DNA of 40,701 nt from Saccoglossus kowalevskii (lineage: Eukaryota; Hemichordata; Enteropneusta; Harrimaniidae). Below are positions 12,901 through 24,701 of this stretch, one piece after another (the first letter of the stretch is position 1; each line of letters begins with the position of its first letter). Location of the stretch: positions 16,890 to 57,590 of the forward strand of contig NW_003109988.1 in NCBI RefSeq assembly GCF_000003605.2, read 5' to 3'. The notes under the pieces were generated by a model that was not told the DNA's origin, ran no database searches, and was given only the letters and a program-made list of their open reading frames with translations. A program made the translations under genes and the position numbers.

Positions 12901-15440
12901 ACCGAGAATTAAGACCGAATTCCCAGTCGCAAAATAGTTATCGCCATCTACCGCACCTACATCAAATCATAAATCATTTGGTACGCGTTGATTACCTTTA
13001 CGTCAACCTGGCTGTTCAGACATCATTGGCTGTTTAGTGTTTGCCATAGAAACGTTTAGGGCCTGAATAAACCACTAATATTATTTAACACGTCGCTGGA
13101 TGAAATAAATGTTTTCCATTAATTTCCATGCAAATTACTGTCATTAATCAGTCGTGATAAGGCATCGTACTATATTAATACAAGTTAAACTCGTTTCCAA
13201 CGAAACAAACACAAGGACGTTTGCATTATCGTCTTATTATTGTATTAGTATCAATATGCTCAAGTACATTTTTGTAAATTCCAAGTGCAAAATTAAACAA
13301 TTTCCTCATACTAAAGATTGAAGATAACGCGTGATTTCACAAGGTCGCGTCGCATGTGGGTGTCGAATACACTCCATCATGTTGTAGGTGGCAATTCACT
13401 GTAATATTAAGATAAGGAACTTTCTGCTAATATCATTAGGCGTCCCGTCGTGCATCTCTGTGTTTTCTATGAGGTTGGAGTCGCCAACACTAGCATGCAT
13501 ACGCCTCAATATATTGAAGCTTTCCCAGTATGCATTGCAGTTGCATGAGATGACCCGCCGTCCAGTTTCTACAATATGCGTAACATACTACTTGTACTCT
13601 GTGGTGTTTAAAGGTATCTCACCGCATATAAAAAGTACACAATAGAAAAATAAACGTGAAAGACGTACAACTGCTCCCGTTCTGTTCCAATGTATTTGTA
13701 TAACGAGTTTCTAACTCAACATTGTCGTAATTGCAAAGTGATAGGTGTTTTAACAAATACATTTGGTGCGCGTGATCTTCTTTCCTAACACGTCATCAGC
13801 TTGTAGCCTCGTTCACAGTTGGTCCGTGACGCGCACGGCCAGCGTCTTGTGCATACAGTCAAATGAATCAAGAGAATGCAATTTTTTGTGGTAATCAAAT
13901 ATGCCATGCTGAAGTGGAGGATGATTTTAAAGATCATAGCATGAATGTCTACAGACGAGACAATAGATCCCGATGACCGTAACGGCGGACAAAAATACAA
14001 CGTGAATGAAACAGAAACACACAAATCGTCTATTAAAAATATACTTTTTTTGTTTCTTTTTTTTGCAGCAACCAGATAATTTGACAATAATTGAATGAAG
14101 ATGGGTATGAACAGATTGGCAGGTAGGTAGACGACATCTCTCATCATCTTAGTGTATGGCGCACATTCATTTTCAATACCTGACAACAAAGTTTTATGTA
14201 TATCATTACGATTTTCGAAATCACTATAATTTTACCTTTTAATTATAAGTTATCCGTGATTCGGCAAAAATATAATAATAGTGAATAGCTCGGCATATGT
14301 ACTTAACACATCTCTGGGGTTTCATCTTCGCCTTGACATTGGAACATGTGAGCGCGGAAGTAGAAAAGATACTCACAATTTCAACATCAATAGTAAATTT
14401 GGAAAACATATGAACACGATGCGATGGTCATTGGTGTTTATTATATGTTTAGTATCACACCATGTGAACACACACACTGCAAGCGACACTAATTGCGAGA
14501 GGATTTCATTAAAGTCGTTAAATGGATTGAATAGAATACAGTACTCGGGTGTACACTCAGGTGGACGAGATAAGATATAGATGATACGTTGTCATTCACC
14601 GATTGAGACAGTAATGATAATGAGTTTTGTTATCACTTTCGCCCTTCAAAACATATTTACGTACAACTAATAGAGAAATGAATACAATATACACATTGAT
14701 GTGTTATCGGATAACCTTGTACATAGAATCAAAGGCACTAAAAATAGTATTTTCTAGTGTCTTTGATAGAATGAAGTGATTCATTAATTTTCATAGAGAT
14801 CATAAAAAATGGAATGATTTCCGGTCCAAACATGTGTGAATTGATCTACCTGCTCATTTTCGAGTCGAATAGCAGCCTGCGTATCGGTGATGAAAACATT
14901 GTCGATATCAATTAATTGTAAAATAATGGTTTATCGACTGAACCTTCGGGTATGTATTAAGTGATGCAAGAATACGGTGAACGATCGGAGCCCACCAGTC
15001 GGTACCACGTCGATGAAAGGGACGTTTTTTTTTTAGAAAGGTTCGTTGACACAAAAAAAAGAAAGAAAACGGGATTGTTGACATGCTATGTCTTCTTTCA
15101 AACCAAAATGTTTTATTTTCATTTCTTTGTCAGGTTTTTGAAATTTTATATTTTACAAAAAGTGAAGAACGATTATTTAAAATTAGATGTCAATAGTGAA
15201 ACTAAATAGTGAAGAATGCAGATCTAGTGTTATCACCCAGGGGTTGAACTCGGGTCAATTAGACAAATTGGCAATCATTATGTGAATGCTAGTTAATTAC
15301 TATTAATTCGTAAACACGTTTATAAATGATCATAATCTATTTCAATTACAGTTTTCATATTCTACATAAACGTGTTGTTGTAAAGATTGATAATATTGAT
15401 AACCAAATGAGGTAATTGGTTTATACGCGTGGGTGTCCAA
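9958..15440. other. gene-free stretch, 5.5 kb
   Basis: No exon, tRNA or repeat element could be supported. The longest open frame of the window (13785-14189, minus, 134 codons) lies here and was rejected. A plus-strand frame near 14410 starts with a signal-peptide-like segment but has no supporting donor or domain. Confidence 0.5.
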
Positions 15441-15570
15441 CGTGACGTGACGTGAGTTTTGCTTTTTCAATGTCGCTCATTGACGCGAATTTAACTGACA
15501 AATCACGTGAATCCAACTTTATCTGTGTCACAGAATATCACGTGAGTTCCAGTTTACCAGTGTCACGTGA
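15441..15570. promoter_or_regulatory. cluster of three TCACGTGA E-boxes
   Basis: TCACGTGA occurs at 15503-15510, 15538-15545 and 15563-15570. A CGTGACGTGACGTGAG string lies just upstream (15441-15456). CACGTG is the core site of USF, Myc/Max and MiT/TFE bHLH factors. The sequence between the sites is also partly alike (TTCCA and TTTA words), so the cluster may come from degenerate tandem duplication. The regulatory role is inferred only. No adjacent transcription start is supported. Confidence 0.35.
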
Positions 15571-17190
15571 GTTTAAGTTAGAAAATATCGCGGATTGTGC
15601 TTTGGGACTAATAGATCAAGAGGAGTAATCTTGACATGCGCAGTTAGCACCGTCGCACTGTTTTTGTCATTATCGGCCAATAAAGCATCCGTGACGTGAA
15701 ATCTCCGCCAGGCATCACTTACGACACACAGAGCATGACGGCGCTTCACTCGGTAGTGAAGTAGACATTAGGACAATTTCTATACGTTAATGTTCACAAC
15801 TGTACACGGGAAGCATGTGTTCGCCGCTATTGCTCCTCCGTGGCCGTTGTCCATTGAGACGAACCATTTATGACGTCGAGGGATGTAGATTTGTGAAAGC
15901 CTTAAGCTGTCGTTCAAGGCTACAGTTCTCGGCTATTGTGACTTTCATCATTTAGGGTATATTAAATCTCTTTTTTTCTTTAAAAAATTACATTTTTTTT
16001 ACAAGAACCGCAGATCAAACAACAACGATTTGGCCCAATCACTATGTATGACGCCCCATCAAATGGGCTCGGCGACATATACGCGGCTGTTGGGGTAAAA
16101 ATAACAGTAGCTGTATTACATACTGAATATATTTACCCCCCCCCCCCCCCGCTCTTCAACACGTACTTCTATGGAAGACAGTAAAATTACAAATTGGCAA
16201 AACTCAAAAACTTGCATATCATGATAGCTGAAGCGAAAGACGCAAACGAAATACAGAAACGGTGTATTCCCAAGTGCATTTCATATTTATGTTTTGCAAT
16301 GGGTACAGGATGGGCACAGGAATTCAATTTACCGTCCATACATTTGGATTTTACATTTCCCTTTTTCACTTTTCGGCTTGATCATACTTTCTTTTAGTTC
16401 CCATCTATCTCTGACCAATCACGATCGATCAAATGTACAGGGATCCACTTTTTACCTTTATGTTTGTAATGGAAAATGTTGGTTTGGTTTATGTGACGTA
16501 AAGATTTGCATAATCGTTGTCCAATAGAGATGGTGATAGGTTCATCAGGGAAGTGTATGTCATTGATCACGTACAAGATTGTGTGTACAGAAGAAAACGC
16601 CCTTACAAGGTAGAATCCCTCGATTCTGTCCATCTTCCACTACGTTCTAGCTTCTAGCTACTGGGTGTCGAGGTCGAAACACTGGCACGTTATCGGCTTC
16701 GCTATACCTATAAAGCTTTCAATCCTTTCGCTACAACAGCAGCAACAACAATATTAACAACTAAAAGAATTACTTCAACAGGGAACAATATTTGAAATAA
16801 CACACGATCCGTAACCACTGTGGATAAAGTAGATGTTGAGTTGTGAGTTCCAGCTAAAGGGAAGAGACTAACTGATGGTATTTCCCCACGCTGGAAAACA
16901 TAGAGATACAGTACGAGATGTGACGAGTATATATATTTCGATGCTTTCATATTTCTGGCAAAGCCCTCTCTAACACTGGCCACCCACACAGTGAATGGCA
17001 TTGGTTCGATATCTGCACGTGACCGCAGACTAATCTATGGCTGTGGAAACCATAACAAGATGTGTATGCGAAAATTAAATTGCAAGTTGCCCGTGACACC
17101 AACGTTGGAGCTGGAAAGGTGATCTGATTAGCTTGATTGGCGTGTGACGTAGAGTAGATTACGTAATTCAACTATATTGAACTCACAGTA
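15571..17190. other. gene-free stretch with a C15 tract
   Basis: A run of 15 C lies at 16136-16150. Several open frames of 60-97 codons occur on both strands between 16187 and 17171, overlapping one another in all frames, and none carries a recognisable domain. A short GTT/GCT-type trinucleotide stretch near 16735-16760 makes a minus-strand frame look membrane-spanning. Confidence 0.5.
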
Positions 17191-17601
17191 TCTCGTAGTT
17201 TTCTTCTTTTTTCTAAAATGTTTTTGTGCCCGGTGGCAGTTCTGGACATTGAATGTCACTGTTGTCTCTCCTGACTTTCTTTGTATGTGCTAATATATAG
17301 TGCATTGTTGCCACAGAAGCCATATTCATGTTTGGAACTACATGACAGGGCTGTGTGACCATCTCTCTATCAAATGGCAATTTGAATGCGCTATCCTGGC
17401 GTCACCCAACCAAGGTTCCTCCAAAGTCGCATTCATTAGTGAATGAATCTCGGCCAGTGAAATTGACCTTCCCATTGAGCCTGTGGCACACTCACCCAGG
17501 GTAGGGGTCGACCCTTTTGGTGTTCAGCCTAAGGTAGGATTTAAACTTGTGTATACCGACCATGAGTCTGATGCAACAACCACTATGCTACAAGTGATCG
17601 G
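17190..17601 (-). mobile_element. tRNA-derived SINE
   Basis: Read on the minus strand, the head near 17601 contains a pol III A box-like TAGCATAGTGGTTGTTGC (17573-17590). This is followed by an anticodon-arm-like CAGACTCATGG and a B box-like GTTTAAATCC (17537-17546). The head matches a second copy at 27508-27574. The body continues for about 340 bp, and the far end is T-rich on the plus strand (17197-17224), which would be an A-rich tail in element orientation. The tail boundary is approximate. The A and B box spacing is normal for a tRNA-derived promoter. Confidence 0.62.
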
Positions 17602-20278
17602 TAGTATGTTCTCTTTACTGAGTACAAGTACGATCATTTTTCGGATGGCTACTAGTATACAATAGCGGTTCTGTCTATTGGCGATCTATATTTTATTGTT
17701 TGTGTTTTGGAATCTTCTTCTGCGTTCACAATGTTATCGGTCCACTGGGATCAATCTAATTTTTTTCTTATCATATGTTATCACTTACTTTGAAGTATAT
17801 TATCTACTCATCTCCAGTTCCAGTTCGTACCGTCACGTCACCACATTTGCCAAGTGTTTGAAATTCCTCGGATCGCATGGTCAAAATAATTATTCAATTC
17901 AGTCCGACATTTCAACAAAAAACGTTGAATAAATCAGTACCCAGCCTAGCCTACTGCATTCTTTGATATCGTGGGCCGATGTTCACTGCGAACCCCTGCC
18001 TTAACAAAGTCTGATTCGTATATTGCATTACTAAACAGACATTATATCACCAGCGAGATCTCGTTACGAGCAAGAAAACCGTGAAGTGCCATACGAAGAA
18101 TACTGATATACACATGCTCTGTCTGTCGTGGTTGCTTCATCTCTATGTATATATATATTCGTATTGCGCATGTGTACTTTAGACGAAATGGCCGCTGAAT
18201 CTCGCTGAGAGCGAGAGATCAACGAGACTTCATTTATCCCTCAAATGATAGTCTATACTCCCCCGTCATAACGTCCATTCTTCCACTGATCTATGTAACC
18301 ATGGTAATTATTGAGAGAGAATAGAACACTTTTAGAAGGCAAAATCATTTTCGCGGCTTTTTCGCTCGTAACGAGATTTCCACGGTAAATCGCGTAAGAT
18401 CTATTCCGTCCACATGTACAATACGTATACTGGTATAAACCTGTGAGAGGCCGCGATCGTGACTGAAATATTTTGCGCGTATCGGTATTCTCCTTCGTAT
18501 ATAACAACACGGAATAAGTAAATATTAGTCGTTCATATAAGAACATACATAATATCCATATTTACATGTGGGTTGAAGCATATTAATTTCAGACCAGAAA
18601 GAATATACATGGACAGAAACAAAACGCTACATTATTGTTTCAAGCTAAAAGCTCTTCCTCTTTATTGCGTCTTTAAAGTAGCCTCTGAGATATTGGAACT
18701 GGGCTTAAACAGTGAGTTTTAGTTATTTAATATCTAGTGAGAGTCTTCGCTCTAGCCATACCACTGACTGACGGAACATCGTGAAAAGCGTTCTGCTCAC
18801 CACTTATCCGATGCAAGTCCTTCCGATACTTCGACCTTCAAAAATGTGTATTCTTGTTCATCACTTCCCTGGCAACATGAAAGGGATGCACCACCAGTAC
18901 TGATAGACACCTATTCCGTCCAAAAACAGACAACACGCCAAAAAATGATTTTACAACATTATTTCCCATTTCCAGACTAAGTTTTATTTGTTGTCAGTTG
19001 TTGTAAACTAGAAGCTGATTTCTCAGAATAGAATGAGCAAAGTAATAATTCGTCTCCACATCCGGGAGGAGGATAACGCCGCTTGTAACTTGGGTGTTTT
19101 ATTATTTTATTAGATAGTGGATGAAAACTGGTTTTCAGAAATTTTGAAATACACTTCAAAATACTCAATAACAATAAATTTGAATATATAACCATAAACA
19201 CCATTATGATAATGAATCAAGGCTAAATCTACCGTCACGGTGGCAAGCCAACTTTTTATATTCAATCCGTTGAACATAAACTGCGATATAACAACCCAGT
19301 AGGCGACGGGGCAGACTGAAGGAAACTTAGATACAAATCGAAACGCTCGGTTAGTAAAATGCATACCAATAAGACGGTAGGGTCGTACCAGAAAGGCAAG
19401 CCGTTAAATATCAAGATATTCGACTATTGGTTAATAAGATGATGAATCGACAGAAGAACTGGATTAGTTCCACATGGATCTTTTATTTCAGTCTCTTGTC
19501 GGGACGACTTTCATCTCCCCTTTTTCATCGCTGTCTGAACTGGTTGCACAGCCTTTGGTATCACCGAGTTTTATCCACCAGTAATCTGCGCATTTCACAT
19601 CTGCGATTCAAGGTGGCCCAAACATATTCATCATTCTCAAACGCTACGTGAAATGTAGTGAACTGGAATGATGTAATGTGTTAAGTTATCTCATTAAAAA
19701 CACCAATTCAACCAATTATTAACTCGCCGTAACCACTTATTGGAAACTGTATCTTATCATTATGAGATTTAACATATTTAACTTACCGTAACCACTACTA
19801 CCTTAAGAGAACATTCTTCGACTAAGGTATCTAAACCCTTACACCAACGCCCATGCACTCTAGCGTGGCTACACACTGCCTCAATAAGTATGCACTTTTC
19901 TATACAATTGGACTCGACCAACGTCAGAGCCTGGAACTGTTCCCCAGATCTCCGCGAGACTTTCCTTACATCAATATGCAAATGAATAAATTTACGTCAC
20001 AGCCTAACATCGTCACAGTACGGTATTAGTCGTTTCGAAGCTCGAAGACCGTAATTTGTTGATCTGTCCTCCAAAAATATTCTTTCTTTTTTTCTTGAAG
20101 AACGCTTTTTGTTAATTTTTTTAAATCATAGGCTGAAGAAGCACACCCTTAAAACAGTTTGTAATACAAGTACTTGCTGGTAACCACCAATTATGTTTAT
20201 GTTATCTGTTTGTTTTCTATGTACTCAAAGTCTTGTTTTATACCGTATAAATATCATATAACTGTATCTTCAATTCAG
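17602..20278. other. gene-free stretch upstream of the EF-hand exon
   Basis: Apart from the inverted repeat at 18056-18380, no element or exon could be supported. The missing first exon of the EF-hand gene should lie here or further upstream. It would end in phase 1, one base of a glycine-type codon before the intron, and supply the initiator Met. I could not locate it convincingly. Confidence 0.45.
18056..18380. repeat. inverted repeat pair, possible MITE
   Basis: The left arm (18056-18084) and the right arm (18355-18380) are reverse complements over about 26 bp with a few mismatches. They share the core ATCTCGTTACGAGC and an AAAACCG-like extension. The spacing of about 325 bp fits a small non-autonomous element, but no target-site duplication was seen and the core is itself nearly palindromic. 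Confidence 0.4.
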
Positions 20279-20482
20279 GTGTTTTTCTGGTGTCAGTATT
20301 GCTATGTGCGCAGCTAGCAAGGTCAGCTCGAATGAACCCAAAGCTTCTCTCGTATATGGTCCAAGGTAAACGAGCTGGGACGGACATATCATTTAACGAA
20401 ATTGACAGAGAGAGACAAGGTACAGTCAGCATATCAGAGGTCAAAGAACTTTTAGAGAACCTTGTTGAAGCTGATGCTAACG
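20279..20482 (+). CDS. EF-hand protein, exon with signal peptide-like N-terminus and first EF-hand
   Basis: This exon starts after a TCAATTCAG acceptor and ends at an AACG|GTGAGT donor, 204 nt. It finishes a split codon, reads 67 codons and leaves in phase 1. The first 16 residues (VFLVSVLLCAQLARSA) look like the hydrophobic core and cleavage region of a signal peptide, so the initiator should lie in an unseen upstream exon. The first EF loop, DRERQGTVSISE (20404-20439), has D1, G6, V8 and E12 in place, but E3 and Q5 are less usual ligands. The second loop begins at 20473 and is cut by the intron after DAN. The alternative is transcription from a TATAAATA at 20244 with translation from an internal ATG at 20332, giving a cytosolic form. 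I favour the spliced, secreted reading. The specific family is not recognised. Confidence 0.8.
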
Positions 20483-21926
20483 GTGAGTAATGTTCTTTTG
20501 TTTTGTTAATCGTATACCCTTCGATGTACATTTTAAATTTATGTCGCTGTTCTTTTATACAAGGAATGCATCATGTGTGCTACTGGTTTAACTGGTTCAA
20601 TCGTGCAAGATTTGTCCTGAACAGAAGAATATTACATTAAGAGTTGCTTTAGCGTGTTTTGTCATTTTCTGGAAGTTTTTATTTTTCAGAAGTTTAAATT
20701 TAAGCGAATATAGTAGGATTCAAGTCACACGATCACACCAAATCATCATCTGACAATTTACGGCGTCGTGGTCTTCAACATCATACACACTTTTCATTTT
20801 TCCAATCATCACGCTAAATTGGCGGTTTTACAAAATAATAAATTTAGGAAATAAAATGTGCTGGTATGAATATGCGCGAATTGCGGGGAATATCTGAATA
20901 GTTGCTTTAGATTTGAGTTACTATGAGTCAGAATATCGCGAATCCACGAGAATTGGAAGGCTATTCAAATGCGATAAGAGATAAACAATTCGAAAAAACA
21001 ATGAAATGGGAATCGCCAATATTCTGACTCGTTGAAAATCACTAATATTGAAAATTTAGAACTTATATATATTTGTGATACAAAATGATAACTTCAATAA
21101 CTATCAAATCTACATATGAACACGTTTTCTGCGATCACTATCCGAAAATGGGAGACTTTTCTAAAATCAAATATTTAATAACTGAAACGTACATTTAATG
21201 AAATTGATAGTTGTAAGAAACCACTGTCTAACTGTAACCACTAGTATATCTGTTTAACACAGAGTTTTCAATTCTGGCACTGATATCTGATCGTGTTTAG
21301 TCTCAGCTGATCCCGAGTGTCTCCACAAAATATAAAAAGTTCCTCGATATTAACCGCAGTCAGTGCCGGTGAGAATAGCGTTAGTTTTAAATAAGCGTTA
21401 ATAATTAAAAAGGTTGCTGATTTATTGTTTCCGCTGTCGCCGATCGAATGTCCCAAGTGGTGCTAGTTTTATTCATATTAATTGTGGTTCAGTCTCGTGA
21501 CATATGGTTGTCCGTTTCACTCGTTGTACATATATTATGTAAAGGCTCTCATACAGTGTAATTCAAAAAGTGGATATCGGGGGTGAGGGTGGTGGACATT
21601 ATCAGATCGCACATTTAATAAAAGTTATAAATGATGAATTCATTGTCGTTAAATATGAAAAATGATTTAACTGCGTATCGATTCGAAAAAAGTGTGATAA
21701 AATTGTGCCATTATGGCAAAATGCCTGGTCGAGATTGGCGAACGAATTAAAATACCTTTTCTATAAATTACGCCCACTAGCGACGAAGCGCTTTTATGAC
21801 GTAAACTTCACAGCGTCGATATTGTTTAAACAATATACTGTTTTTAGGGATGTGATCTAATGTAACCGGGGAACACAATTAAATCATAATCTTACTGACT
21901 ATTGAAGTTCTTTCGTTCACCAACAG
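20483..21926 (+). other. phase-1 intron of the EF-hand gene
   Basis: The intron runs from GTGAGT to CAACAG, 1444 bp. It interrupts the second EF loop within the codon for the fourth loop residue (Gly). It contains the hairpin at 20925-21030. Joining the flanking exons restores a textbook 12-residue loop, which is strong evidence that both splice sites are used. Confidence 0.82.
20925..21030. repeat. 106-bp inverted repeat in EF-hand intron
   Basis: GAGTCAGAATAT at 20925-20936 is repeated in perfect inversion at 21019-21030. The pairing continues inward with a bulge (CGCGAATCC against GGCGATTCC). This could be a small MITE or a hairpin derived from one. No duplicated target site was seen. Confidence 0.45.
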
Positions 21927-21994
21927 GAGATGGCGCTGTGACGCTGAAAGAATGGAACACGCTGCAGGACTGGTACCAGGGAGATCAAAGTTAA
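21927..21994 (+). CDS. EF-hand protein, last exon completing second EF-hand
   Basis: After the CAACAG acceptor the exon supplies two bases of the split Gly codon, then 21 residues and a TAA stop (21992-21994). With the previous exon it gives the canonical loop DANGDGAVTLKE: D1, N3, D5, G6, V8, T9 and E12 are all present. A short exiting helix WNTLQDWYQGDQS ends the protein. Exit-helix length and the absence of a retention signal suggest a small two-EF-hand protein of about 72 residues after signal cleavage. The role is presumably calcium binding in the secretory pathway or outside the cell, which is inference. A GTCACGTGAC palindrome lies 5 nt after the stop. Confidence 0.82.
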
Positions 21995-22512
21995 AAAAGT
22001 CACGTGACATATTGGAATATGCACAGCTCAGTCATCTTCACTTTAATCAATGTGCAATATTGCGCCCTCTAATCTAATTACATCCTCAGTTTGCTGTGCA
22101 AAATATTAGTCTATTTTTATGATCGGTATGCTGGATATGTCGCGCATTATTCTGCAAATGTATCATTACTGAGCGGGTGGGTCTGTTGTTGTCATGGGAA
22201 TGTGTTTCCTTCAATTGAAAAAGCAACATGCGAATTTTGAGTTTTTTTCCTATACTGTGATCACATCTTTTAACGTTCTTGTAAATAGTGTTTGATTTCG
22301 TCAGAACAAAGAAGCAGCTGTTTAATTGTTTGATAATATGTATTACCACGTGAAGATGATGCTGTTTTTCTATGATCATTGGTCTAAAGGTGATCACATC
22401 CGGGTGATTGTAGTATATTTACACCTTTCCAAAAATGTATAGATAAATAGCGCCCTCGCAGACCCGACTTACGAAATGTTGGACATTCTGATGTACAAAT
22501 ATTTTGACAAGA

Positions 22513-22518
22513 AATAAA
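22513..22518 (+). terminator. candidate polyadenylation signal for the EF-hand gene
   Basis: An AATAAA hexamer lies 519 nt after the stop codon, followed within 30 nt by TTGTG and then CTGTGCCTGG. It is the first exact AATAAA downstream on this strand that I could find. Because the region is AT-rich the hexamer could be chance. Confidence 0.3.
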
Positions 22519-22886
22519 TCCGTTGTGCACCTTATTTATTACTGTGCCTGGCCTTTCATTTTCTTTGTTTGCATCTACACACAGTATGCACATATCGATT
22601 GGTCGTTAGCACGACAACGTTTGTTTTTCAGGGTGCAAGTAAGTGGCTCACAGAACCGGGAGTGACTCACATATACTTCTGTCAAAATAAGGCCAGACAA
22701 TGGGTGTTTCATAACACGTCACATTCTGATTCTATTTCATTCGGGGAAACATGTACGAGTCGGTAATTTGTGTTCAAGTACGTTTATTGTTTGTCCTCTG
22801 AGAAATTCATAACTCGTACGTGTTGCTTCGTCCATGACGGCGTCTGCAGGGGTTTGGCGTGGACATCATGCTTCAAGATGATACAT

Positions 22887-23837
22887 TGCGCATGCGCAGT
22901 AGAGTTTTGCGAACTGTCCGTCATGTCCTAAAGTGACGTCATTTCGGCTACAAATTACGCAAACTTTATATTACGCGAGGCCAATTCTAATTCCCAAAAA
23001 CATTTACTAATTCAAGCAATTTGTATGAGCACCTGAATACTAATTCTGGAAAATGAACTATAACATATAAGCTTGTCAATGTTTACCTCATTCTGTTGTT
23101 ATTGGATACCATAGAAACGGGGAACTCCAGACAACTTTTATGCAGAGCGCATAATGAAACAAATAGTTCGATACTATGACGTCAAACCACGTGATACTAA
23201 TTTTCTATCTGCGTCACATTTTAGAGATATGCATAATAATTGATACAACTCCTACAGTAGTCTGCGCAGATGTGCCAATCAGTTTAAAACATATTTTATC
23301 TCTGCATAATTAAATATTTCCAAAACATTTACGTTTTTGTAGAAGAATTTTCCCAACTTTATTAACAATAGTTATCATACGGACCACTTAGACAACTATT
23401 GAAATGATTTCAAGTTGCTAAGCAGACAAAACAATTATTGTAGTCGCCAGACTATATGCATAGTATTTTGTGTCAGTATGTCAGTGCTGATAGCTGCTGG
23501 TAGAATCAGTGTATCGTCTACAGCAGTGTAAGTTAAACTCGAAAATGTATTGAGAAACATAGTTAGTATATATATATATATAAAGACAGTCTTAAAACCT
23601 TCAGGGTGTATTTGGTGTGATACATTATGTGAATGTATGGAGGGTATAACACCTAGATGCCTAAGGGTACTTGTTATGATTTCTGGGATATTTACATTGG
23701 GTACTGTGAGACATATAGTGTATGGAGAGGGTGGGAGGCATGAGAATAAATTTGTGACCTAGCATTCTTAAAGAGCAATTTTAAGACATTGAACTAAAAG
23801 TTAAGACATTTATATTAACCTTATAGAACTGACGTCA
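22887..23837. promoter_or_regulatory. cluster of NRF-1-like and CRE-like palindromes
   Basis: TGCGCATGCGCA at 22887-22898 is an exact match to the palindromic NRF-1 consensus. Perfect TGACGTCA octamers follow at 22934-22941, 23177-23184 and 23830-23837. A CACGTG lies at 23188-23193, and near-CRE words TGACGTAG and TTACGTCA occur at about 23870-23890. NRF-1 and CREB/ATF sites of this kind mark promoters in other animals. No gene start is seen next to them, so the target is unknown. A promoter of an unrecognised transcript or an enhancer are both possible. Confidence 0.35.
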
Positions 23838-24559
23838 TCTCTGCTGTACATTGTATGCGTGCACGCAGTGACGTAGGATGTTACGTCAAATTAAATGCTT
23901 GGGCACTTTTCTGAAGAGGGACTGTGCTCAAATGAAAGAGGCGCCTGCCCAGCCAATCCAATCGTTTTGTTTTGTTTAATTTTAAATAAAAACAGTTGGG
24001 GTTATAAATATATATATAAGTATGTACATGCCTTACCTGAAGTCACTGTATTTGATTTGTGTATTCTAGGCTAAATATAAGTCTTTACTACTCATTATAT
24101 CTCTAATCGAAAAATACTCCGAACAACTGGGGTCTCCTGATCATCTGAACTAACCAATCTCCGATATAGAACCGATTTTATTTTCTTGGTAAATATTACA
24201 TAAAACAGAAATGTTTGATCATAGATATTCAGTGCACGCACACAAATAAAATTCGTTCAATAAATTGAACCAACGTTTTAATCGCCTTTAAGTACCATTG
24301 AATAACAACACGCACAATTTATAAGTGTAAAATCAAATCGTATTTTTCTGAGGTAAAAATCATAGTATAACTGTTTTAATTGCAGTATGGGGAGACATCA
24401 AAAGTGAAAGTAAAATTACTACTAGTATACTCCCAAAACAGCACATTGAATTGTATTATACTAGGCTACAGTCGTCGCGTTGACTATTTTCTGGATTTGT
24501 GAGTGAACTATATGTTTGACAATGAAACTACATTTATTTCAAGTTTGAGAAACAGCAGT
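23838..24559. other. gene-free stretch
   Basis: I see no element or exon here. The stretch is AT-rich, with a short (TA)n string near 24009-24018. Confidence 0.5.
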
Positions 24560-24701
24560 TTAAAGGGTGGTGGTCGTCGTGCATCGCGTGTTCGCATTTC
24601 ATGTAAACAAACAATGTAAACAAACAATTTTGCACGCGTTGTTTACGTGGCTATGAGTCCCATATCGAACAGGACGCGGCACGACGACCATTGCCCTTTA
24701 A
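24560..24701. mobile_element. TTAA-flanked MITE
   Basis: The left terminus TTAAAGGGTGGTGGTCGTCG and the right terminus (24679-24701) are reverse complements over 23 bp with about three mismatches, meeting at TTAA on each side. The element is about 142 bp including both TTAA copies. A duplicated TTAA target is the signature of piggyBac-type insertion. The interior has two ATGTAAACAAACAA words and no coding capacity. It is probably mobilised in trans. The assignment to piggyBac is inference from the target site only. Confidence 0.7.

Noticed and set aside
13785..14189. Longest open frame in the window, minus strand, 134 codons
   Set aside because: Hydrophobic and cysteine-rich by AT bias, no domain, no conserved motif, no splice or promoter context; expected by chance in 40 kb.
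14281..14580. Plus-strand frame with signal-peptide-like MNTMRWSLVFIICLVSHHVN
   Set aside because: No matching donor in a usable phase for the EF-hand exon and no recognisable mature domain; could be chance.
16136..16150. C15 tract and the C12 tract at 30793
   Set aside because: Homopolymers, possibly length-uncertain in assembly; no structure around them.
16394..17171. Three minus-strand frames (79, 97 and 74 codons) close together
   Set aside because: In different frames with no joining splice sites; the apparent membrane segment comes from a trinucleotide stretch.
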